Source of the DNA: Hyphomicrobiales bacterium
GTDB lineage: Bacteria > Pseudomonadota > Alphaproteobacteria > Rhizobiales > JALURZ01
DNA: 5,043 nucleotides
Direction: 5' to 3'
NCBI GenBank assembly: GCA_027058735.1
Contig: JALURZ010000289.1
Coordinates: forward strand, 1 to 5,043
Positions 1-5,043 of the stretch are shown here, in pieces. The translations under genes and the position numbers were made by a program. Position 1 is the stretch's first letter. Each line of letters begins with the position of its first letter. The notes under the pieces are model-generated. The model was not told where the DNA came from, did not search any database, and saw nothing but the letters and a program-made list of their open reading frames with translations.

Positions 1-5
1 CCTCA

Positions 6-28
6 ATTTGAATCGGGGATAATCAAAT
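6..28. repeat. AT-rich inverted repeat at the left edge
   Basis: ATTTGA (6-11) and TCAAAT (23-28) form a 6-bp inverted repeat around an 11-nt centre, followed by CTGCTCTAATTC (29-40). The first 40 bases hold 15 G/C (about 38%), far below the rest of the window. The wording (AGAGCAGATTTGATT on the minus strand) recalls dispersed intergenic elements of alphaproteobacteria, but this is from memory and only part of the element may be in view. A protein-binding site is an alternative. Confidence 0.3.
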
Positions 29-116
29 CTGCTCTAATTCGGAGCGTCGCGACTGAATTTCCGCAATGCGCGGCGCAACAACTGTTCGGGCAAACATGTG
101 GCAGTGCTGGCGACCG

Positions 117-133
117 CGCGCCACATTGGCGCG
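117..133 (-). terminator. Short GC-rich hairpin after the beta-helix gene, possible weak terminator
   Basis: A perfect 6-bp stem (CGCGCC / GGCGCG) with a 5-nt loop begins 27 nt past the stop codon of the beta-helix gene. No T-tract follows on the minus strand, so it is not a canonical intrinsic terminator. It could stabilise a 3' end or be chance in GC-rich DNA. Confidence 0.2.
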
Positions 134-160
134 GACCGGCACGGGCTATGTCAGGGCCGA

Positions 161-1516
161 TCACCCGGTGGCGTTTTGCGACAGGCTGACATGGGCCGGC
201 GGTTGCGCGCCGGGAGCGGAGAGATCGCCGGTGGCGATGGTTGCGTGATCCATCCCCAGAATGGCGCCTGTCTTGGCACCGGAAATGATGTTGCCGGCGA
301 TCAGCGCCTTGCCCGCACCCTCAGCCACGGAAACCGAAATGCCGGCCCCCACATCGCGCACCACATTGCCGGTCGCAGAAATATCGCGCTGATATTTCCC
401 CCAACCCAGCACGATGCCCGCCAGCGGCGCATTTTCAATGACGTTGCCCGACACCACCGTATCGGCCTCGGCATGGATGCCGGTGCCGGCGGACGTCCTG
501 CCCTGTAAATCCAACGTCATGTCGCGCACGATATTGCCGCTGCACACCGCCAGCCGGCCGCCATCGTCGAAATTGGTGATGGAAATGCCGACGGCCGCCT
601 GTTCGACCAGATTGTTGGCGATGATCGCGCCTTCAAAGCCGAACTCGGCATAGATCGCCACTTCGCCCGACCGCGAGCACGAATTGGCGATGATCTGGCA
701 GCCATCCCCGGCATTGGAGCGGATCGCGGTGAAGGCGCAGTCGGTGATGCGGTTATGGGCGATTATGACATTCCCGGCCCGGTAAATATTGATGCCGTTG
801 CCGTTTTGCCCCGATCCGCCCAGATCGGTGCGGATGCGCGCGATGCGGTTGCCGCTGACAAGGGTGCCGTCGTCACCGGCTTTCGAGCGCCACACCTGCA
901 GGGCGTTGTTGCCGCAATCATGGATGTCGTTATCGGTGAGGCGCAATCCGCCGGCGTCATTGGAAAACAGGCCGGTCTGCGCGATTTTTTCGATGCCGCA
1001 CCGGGTGACCAGACCCGAACAGCCCTGAAGCGCGAGACCGTGAAGGTTTGAGTTGCGGATGGCGCAGTGTTCGATGCGCAGGTTCCGTGTGTCCTCGATC
1101 GTGACCAGGCCGGAATTCCTGCCCGAAACGCTCTGGGCCTCGCCATCAAGGGTCAGGCCGAAAAGCGTGACGTCATGGGTTTGGGAGACCACCAATAGAG
1201 GCCCCGTGCCCGTACCGCGCAGGACGGTTTGTCCCGGTTCGCCGACAATGCGCACGGGCTGATCGACGACCAGACGGGTTGCCGCGAAGCGTCCGGGATC
1301 GAGCAGCAGCGGCGCGCGCGATTTCGCTGCCCGGTTTATGGCGCGTTGCAGGCGGCGGGTCTGGTCGCCCTTGCGGTCCGGCAGGACGCCGAAGTCGCGC
1401 GCGAGAACCACGCGGGCCGGGTCCACAGCGCCCGCCTGGCCAACGGCCGGGCCGGCAACCCCGATTGCAGCGCCGCCACCGATCCCGGCGGTCAGGATTT
1501 CGCGTCTGTCGAGCAT
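161..1516 (-). CDS. Tat-exported parallel beta-helix repeat protein, TIGR03808-like
   Basis: Function unknown. 451 aa from the ATG at 1514-1516. I prefer this start to an upstream in-frame ATG at 1684 because it has a strong ribosome-binding site and a signal peptide right after it; the longer frame would run 77 nt into mutB. Residues 1-30 are a twin-arginine signal: MLDRREILTAG, a Gly/Ala-rich hydrophobic stretch, and a likely cleavage near VGQA-GAVDP. Residues about 38-61 (ARDFGV...DQTRRLQRAIN) resemble the N-terminal motif of pectate-lyase-3-type helices. From about residue 110 to 421 short rungs of about 22-30 residues repeat, with a recurring N-x-[IV] asparagine ladder (N196, N223, N255, N278, N302, N328, N358, N384, N409). 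Rungs at 151 and 173 carry Cys instead. There are eight cysteines in the mature part. The family description I recall (Tat signal plus beta-helix-like repeats, role unknown) fits well. No pectate-lyase or AlgG-type catalytic set could be identified by eye. It lies 91 nt after mutB on the same strand, so co-transcription is possible. A periplasmic or surface glycan-related role is a guess from the fold. Confidence 0.85.
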   Translation of the reverse strand: MLDRREILTAGIGGGAAIGVAGPAVGQAGAVDPARVVLARDFGVLPDRKGDQTRRLQRAINRAAKSRAPLLLDPGRFAATRLVVDQPVRIVGEPGQTVLRGTGTGPLLVVSQTHDVTLFGLTLDGEAQSVSGRNSGLVTIEDTRNLRIEHCAIRNSNLHGLALQGCSGLVTRCGIEKIAQTGLFSNDAGGLRLTDNDIHDCGNNALQVWRSKAGDDGTLVSGNRIARIRTDLGGSGQNGNGINIYRAGNVIIAHNRITDCAFTAIRSNAGDGCQIIANSCSRSGEVAIYAEFGFEGAIIANNLVEQAAVGISITNFDDGGRLAVCSGNIVRDMTLDLQGRTSAGTGIHAEADTVVSGNVIENAPLAGIVLGWGKYQRDISATGNVVRDVGAGISVSVAEGAGKALIAGNIISGAKTGAILGMDHATIATGDLSAPGAQPPAHVSLSQNATG

Positions 1517-1523
1517 GGTGTTG

Positions 1524-1530
1524 CCTCCCT
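1524..1530 (-). promoter_or_regulatory. Ribosome-binding site of the beta-helix gene
   Basis: Reading on the minus strand, AGGGAGG lies 7 nt before the ATG at 1516. It is a near-consensus Shine-Dalgarno sequence at good spacing, and it decides the start: the longer in-frame reading from 1684 would put this site inside the coding region. Confidence 0.8.
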
Positions 1531-1607
1531 GATTGAGCGCCTTGAGGGTAGCACCGCCCGGCGAAACGGCGTGGACGACGTGCAATCTGGGTAAATGCGG
1601 CTTGGAC

Positions 1608-3770
1608 CTATTGCGCCGCCTCGAGTGGGTCGTAGCCGAGCTTCCGGCGCAATTTGTGCAGCAGGTCGATGGCCGCCTCCGCAATGATCGTGCCGGGGCC
1701 GAAGATGGCCGTGGCCCCGGCCTGAAAAAGCGTATCGTAGTCCTGGGGCGGGATGACGCCGCCGACGATAATCATGATGTCCTCACGGCCAAGCTTGTGC
1801 AGTTCGTTTTTCAGTTCCGGCACCAGTGAGAGATGCCCGGCGGCCAGCGAGCTTGCGCCGATCATGTGCACGTCGTTTTCGACCGCCTGGCGGGCCGTCT
1901 CCTGCGGTGTCTGGAACAGCGGTCCGATATCCACATCGAACCCGAGATCGGCAAATGCCGACGCGATCACCTTCTGGCCCCGGTCATGGCCGTCCTGGCC
2001 CATCTTGGCCACCAGAATGCGCGGCCGGCGGCCATCCTCCCGGTCGAATTGCGCCGATAGCGCGCGTGCCTGCTCGATCCGCGCCGCGCCGCTGCCCGCT
2101 TCGGCGCGGTAAACGCCGGAAATGGCGCTGGTTTGCGCGCGATGGCGGCCAAAGGCCTTTTCCAGGGCGCTGGAAATTTCGCCCACCGAGGCGCGCGCGC
2201 GGCCTGCCTCGATCGCCCGTTCCAGCAGATTACCGCCACCCGATCGGGCGCAGCGGGTGAGCGCATCGAGCGCTTGTGCGCAGGCGGCCTCGTCGCGGTT
2301 TTTGCGCAATCGCTCCAGTTTGGCGATCTGGGCCTCGCGCACCTTGGCGTTCTCGACCCGGCGAATATCGATGTCCGTTTCGTCGCCGACCCGGTATTTG
2401 TTGACGCCGACGACCGTCTGGCGGCCGGTATCGATGCGCGCCTGGGTGCGCGCGGCGGCTTCCTCGATGCGCAGTTTCGGAATGCCCGCCTCGATGGCTT
2501 TGGCCATGCCGCCAAGCGCCTCCACCTCTTCGATGTGGGCCCAGGCGCGCGCCGCCAGATCGTGGGTCAGCCGTTCGACATAGTAGCTGCCCCCCCAGGG
2601 ATCGATGACCCGCGTGACGCCGGTCTCCTTTTCGATGAAGAGCTGGGTGTTGCGGGCGATACGGGCGGAAAAATCCGTCGGCAGCGCGAGCGCTTCATCG
2701 AGCGCGTTGGTGTGCAGTGACTGGGTGCCCCCGTGGGTCGCGGCCAGCGCCTCGATACAGGTGCGCGCGACATTGTTGAACACATCCTGCGCCGTCAGGC
2801 TCCAGCCCGACGTCTGGCAGTGGGTGCGCAGGCTCAAGGAGCGGTCGTCCTGCGGCTGGAACGGCTTCATCAACCGGGCCCATAACAGGCGCGCGGCGCG
2901 CAGTTTCGCGATCTCCATGAAATAGTTCATGCCGATCGCCCAGAAAAAGGACAGCCGGGGCGCGAATTTGTCGATGGACAGCCCGGCGTTGACGCCGGCG
3001 CGCGCATATTCAACGCCGTCGGCAAGGGTATAGGCCAGTTCCAGATCCGCCGTCGCCCCGGCCTCCTGCATATGATAGCCGGAAATGGAGATGGAATTGA
3101 ATTTCGGCATGTGCCGCGAGGTATAGGTGAAAATGTCGGAAACGATCCGCATGGAGGGCGCGGGCGGGTAGATATAGGTGTTGCGGACCATGAACTCCTT
3201 CAGGATATCGTTCTGGATGGTGCCCGATAACTGGTCATGGGCGACACCCTGTTCTTCGCCCGCCACGATATAGAGCGCCAGAACCGGCAGCACCGCTCCG
3301 TTCATGGTCATGGAGACGCTCATCTGGTCGAGCGGGATGCCATCGAACAGGGTGTGCATGTCATAGATTGAATCGATGGCGACCCCGGCCATGCCCACAT
3401 CGCCGGCGGCGCGGGGATGGTCGCTGTCATAGCCGCGATGGGTGGGCAGGTCGAAGGCGATGGACAGGCCCTTCTGGCCGGCGGCGAGATTGCGCCGGTA
3501 AAAGGCGTTTGAATCCTCCGCCGTCGAAAAGCCCGCATACTGGCGCACCGTCCAGGGCCGGGTCGTATACATGGTGGGATAGGGACCACGCAGATAGGGT
3601 TTGATGCCCGGCAATGTATCGAGGAATTCGATGCCCTCAAGATCGCCCGGTCCGTAGGCGCGTTTCACGCCGATGCCTTCGGGCGTCTGCCACGGATCGC
3701 CCTGCGGCTGTGCGCCCGCATCGCCCTTTGCGCTGAAATCGATCTGCGAAAAATCGGGGATCCGGCTCAT
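1608..3770 (-). CDS. mutB: Methylmalonyl-CoA mutase large (alpha, catalytic) subunit
   Basis: Catalyses the radical rearrangement between (R)-methylmalonyl-CoA and succinyl-CoA using adenosylcobalamin; also named scpA, mcmA or mcmA2. It is complete at 720 aa, the usual length. The N-terminal substrate-binding TIM barrel covers about residues 40-560. It contains RPWTVRQYAGFST with Y78, GTIQNDILKEFMVRN with Q186 and R196, and SISGYHMQEAGATAD with Y232 and H233. With a constant offset of 11 these match Y89, Q197, R207, Y243 and H244 of the Propionibacterium enzyme. The C-terminal B12 domain (about 582-715) starts RRPRILVAKMGQDGHDRGQK and carries the base-off/His-on motif D593-x-H595-x-x-G598 (1977-1994), K589, the SSL at 640-642 and VGGVIPP near 669-675. 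All expected catalytic and cobalamin residues are present, so it should be active. The ATG at 3768-3770 fits the family N-terminus and overlaps the mutA stop. It ends in TAG. Function usually depends on the chaperone MeaB/ArgK and an epimerase; neither is in the window. Confidence 0.98.
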   Translation of the reverse strand: MSRIPDFSQIDFSAKGDAGAQPQGDPWQTPEGIGVKRAYGPGDLEGIEFLDTLPGIKPYLRGPYPTMYTTRPWTVRQYAGFSTAEDSNAFYRRNLAAGQKGLSIAFDLPTHRGYDSDHPRAAGDVGMAGVAIDSIYDMHTLFDGIPLDQMSVSMTMNGAVLPVLALYIVAGEEQGVAHDQLSGTIQNDILKEFMVRNTYIYPPAPSMRIVSDIFTYTSRHMPKFNSISISGYHMQEAGATADLELAYTLADGVEYARAGVNAGLSIDKFAPRLSFFWAIGMNYFMEIAKLRAARLLWARLMKPFQPQDDRSLSLRTHCQTSGWSLTAQDVFNNVARTCIEALAATHGGTQSLHTNALDEALALPTDFSARIARNTQLFIEKETGVTRVIDPWGGSYYVERLTHDLAARAWAHIEEVEALGGMAKAIEAGIPKLRIEEAAARTQARIDTGRQTVVGVNKYRVGDETDIDIRRVENAKVREAQIAKLERLRKNRDEAACAQALDALTRCARSGGGNLLERAIEAGRARASVGEISSALEKAFGRHRAQTSAISGVYRAEAGSGAARIEQARALSAQFDREDGRRPRILVAKMGQDGHDRGQKVIASAFADLGFDVDIGPLFQTPQETARQAVENDVHMIGASSLAAGHLSLVPELKNELHKLGREDIMIIVGGVIPPQDYDTLFQAGATAIFGPGTIIAEAAIDLLHKLRRKLGYDPLEAAQ
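3767..3770 (-). promoter_or_regulatory. ATGA start/stop overlap coupling mutA and mutB
   Basis: On the minus strand the four bases ATGA hold the mutB start (ATG) and the mutA stop (TGA). The 20 nt before this ATG (gacgtgctgggactggcgcc) contain no strong Shine-Dalgarno match, only a weak GGGA. Re-initiation by ribosomes finishing mutA is the likely way mutB is translated, which would favour the 1:1 ratio needed for the heterodimer. The overlap is seen directly; the coupling is inferred. Confidence 0.85.
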
Positions 3771-5043
3771 GGCGCCAGTCCCAGCACGTCATGGGCCCGG
3801 CGCAGGACCGCCAGCGCATCGCACCCGGCATGGATGGTGGCGTTCACGCCCGCGGCGCTGAGCGCGTCTTTCAGGGCGCCGGGCCTGCCGGCGAGGCAAA
3901 TTGCTCTTGCGCCGGCATCCTTGAGCGCTTTCGCCAGTTCAACGGCGCTTCGCGCATAGACCTCGTCGCTTGAACAGATCACCACATAGGCCGACGGGTT
4001 CTTCGCGAACGCCGCGAGGCACGCCTCGATGGAGTCGAATCCCTCGCCGGCAGCCGCCTCTATGCCGCCGGCGGCAAACAGGTTGCGCGCAAAACGCGCG
4101 CGCGCGCCGAATTGCGCCGGCGTGCCCAGATTGGCGATGAAAACGCGCGGCGCGCGATCGCTTTTCGCAGCCGCATCGCGCAGACGTTCAAATGCCTCGC
4201 TGAACCGGACGGGCCTGAGTGCCGGGCCGGTCAGAGTCCCGTCGAGAGACAGCGCCGGGGCCTTGCCGTCCCGGGCCAGCGCGCGCAACGCCTCGAACGT
4301 GCCAGCCGAAACGGTCTTCTTTGCTCTCGCCGCGGTCTTTGATTTTTCGTCGCCCGGCGTCACCGGCTTTTCTCCGAGATCGGCGAAGTCGCTGACCCCC
4401 ACGATGGTCGCCTTGCGCGTCGCGATATCCGCCGCGCGCCGCTCGGCCGTGACGGCGATCAGGTCGCGTATCCTGCCCGAGCACAGCGCACCGGCCAGAC
4501 CGCCTGCGGCTTCGATATCCTGAAAATGCGCCCAGGCCTTTTGCGCGAGCGCCTGGGTCAGGCTTTCCACATACCACGATCCCCCGGCCGGATCGCGGAC
4601 CCGGCCCATGAACGCTTCTTCCCGGGAGATGATCTGCACATTGCGCGCGATGCGCCGGACAAATTCATCGCTTGCGCCAAGGGCCGCGGTGTACGGCGCC
4701 ACGCTGAGCGTATCCGCGCCGCCCATCGTGGCGCCCAGGCAGGACACGGTGGCGCGCAGCATGTTCACCCAGGGGTCGCGCACGCTCATCATGCGCAGGG
4801 AGGTGTGCGCACTCAAATTCAGCGCCGCTGCGTCGAACCCGCATGAACCGCCCACGTCGGCCCACAGCGCCCGCAGGGCCCGGAACTTGGCGAGGGTGAG
4901 AAAAAGATCCGCATCGGCAGCAAGGATGAAGCGTATCTGGCCGGCGGCCTCCTCGGGGCCGATGCCTGCGTTTTCGAGCATCCGCAGATAGGCAACCGCG
5001 CCCGCCAGCGTGCAGGCCAGTTCGAGCGCTTCCGGGGCGCCGG
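3767..5043 (-). CDS. mutA: Methylmalonyl-CoA mutase small (beta) subunit, 5' end outside window
   Basis: Non-catalytic partner of heterodimeric adenosylcobalamin-dependent methylmalonyl-CoA mutase, acting in the cytoplasm. The frame is open to the right edge: 424 complete codons are visible, and the first internal Met (codon at 4979-4981) is not the start, because in-family sequence (AYLRMLENAG) runs through it. Family members are about 620-640 aa, so roughly 200 N-terminal residues (part of the barrel) are missing. Visible parts in order: the end of the TIM-barrel (LSAHTSLRMMSVRDPWVNML, then DPAGGSWYVESLTQAL), a charged linker around 4310-4370 (EKPVTPGDEKSKTAARAKKT), and a C-terminal cobalamin-type fold. 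In that fold the DxHxxG cobalamin loop is replaced by NLGTPAQFGARA (about 4094-4141), like the LGTRRDFGGRE of Propionibacterium MutA as I recall it. The later CSSDEVYARSAVELAKAL is also typical of MutA. It therefore should not bind B12. It ends in TGA overlapping the large-subunit start by 4 nt. The assignment is secure; only the 5' end is unknown. Confidence 0.95.
   Translation of the reverse strand, partial: GAPEALELACTLAGAVAYLRMLENAGIGPEEAAGQIRFILAADADLFLTLAKFRALRALWADVGGSCGFDAAALNLSAHTSLRMMSVRDPWVNMLRATVSCLGATMGGADTLSVAPYTAALGASDEFVRRIARNVQIISREEAFMGRVRDPAGGSWYVESLTQALAQKAWAHFQDIEAAGGLAGALCSGRIRDLIAVTAERRAADIATRKATIVGVSDFADLGEKPVTPGDEKSKTAARAKKTVSAGTFEALRALARDGKAPALSLDGTLTGPALRPVRFSEAFERLRDAAAKSDRAPRVFIANLGTPAQFGARARFARNLFAAGGIEAAAGEGFDSIEACLAAFAKNPSAYVVICSSDEVYARSAVELAKALKDAGARAICLAGRPGALKDALSAAGVNATIHAGCDALAVLRRAHDVLGLAP

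Noticed and set aside
8..38. Plus-strand promoter: TTGAAT (8-13) and TCTAAT (33-38)
   Set aside because: The hexamers are fair matches, but the 19-nt spacer is long and transcription would only run antisense into the beta-helix gene; in AT-rich DNA such matches are common by chance.
98..508. Plus-strand open frame of 136 aa, and similar long frames antisense to the three genes (for example 1826-2260, 2133-2720, 4029-4523)
   Set aside because: All lie opposite or out of frame with clear genes, have Arg/Ala/Pro-rich compositions typical of high-GC shadows, and show no recognisable domain.
1552..1573. Hairpin between mutB and the beta-helix gene (CACCGCC / GGCGTG with one bulged base)
   Set aside because: The stem is imperfect, with no T-tract on the minus strand after it, so it is not supported as a terminator.
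1531..1600. Promoter for the beta-helix gene in the 91-nt gap (TTGCAC as -35, GCTACCC as -10)
   Set aside because: The spacing between the two is about 23 nt and the -10 match is poor; no convincing pair was found.
1517..1684. Extension of the beta-helix gene to an upstream ATG, giving 507 aa
   Set aside because: The extra 56 residues are Arg/Ser/Thr-rich with no family likeness, overlap the end of mutB by 77 nt in another frame, and would bury both the ribosome-binding site and the Tat signal inside the protein.
4095..4106. (CG)6 run as a possible Z-DNA or repeat feature
   Set aside because: It encodes the Arg-Ala-Arg of the small subunit in ordinary high-GC codons and is too short to treat as a separate element.
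1608..5043. CRISPR, mobile-element, tRNA or riboswitch features, including a cobalamin riboswitch near the mutase
   Set aside because: No direct repeats, transposase, inverted terminal repeats, tRNA cloverleaf or B12-box-like sequence was seen; any leader of the mutase operon lies outside the right edge.

Overview
This is a high-GC window in which every convincing gene lies on the minus strand. Codon use, the form of the methylmalonyl-CoA mutase (MCM) proteins, and the Tat-exported beta-helix protein downstream all suggest an alphaproteobacterium. That placement comes from family knowledge, since no rRNA or other marker is present.

Layout in transcription order, right to left. (1) 5043-3767: the C-terminal two thirds of the MCM small (beta, non-catalytic) subunit; its N-terminus lies beyond the right edge. 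(2) 3770-1608: the complete 720-aa MCM large (alpha, catalytic, cobalamin-binding) subunit, which overlaps the small-subunit stop codon by 4 bases (ATGA). (3) A 91-nt gap, 1607-1517, with no convincing terminator or promoter. (4) 1516-161: a 451-aa protein with a twin-arginine signal and a right-handed parallel beta-helix made of short repeats, resembling the uncharacterised TIGR03808 family. (5) 160-1: a non-coding tail with a short GC-rich hairpin, then an AT-rich stretch at 1-40 (about 38% GC) carrying an inverted repeat.

Together the first two genes make the heterodimeric adenosylcobalamin-dependent mutase that interconverts (R)-methylmalonyl-CoA and succinyl-CoA in the cytoplasm. This is the last step of propionyl-CoA assimilation, and also part of the ethylmalonyl-CoA pathway in organisms that have it. 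The third gene is in the same direction and close enough for co-transcription, but its product is predicted to leave the cytoplasm, so a functional link to the mutase is not evident.

I do not see a new multi-gene system here. The least explained item is the Tat-exported beta-helix protein, and in particular the two stacked cysteines that replace asparagine in its first two ladder rungs. The many overlapping open frames on both strands are shadows of the three genes, as expected at this GC content.
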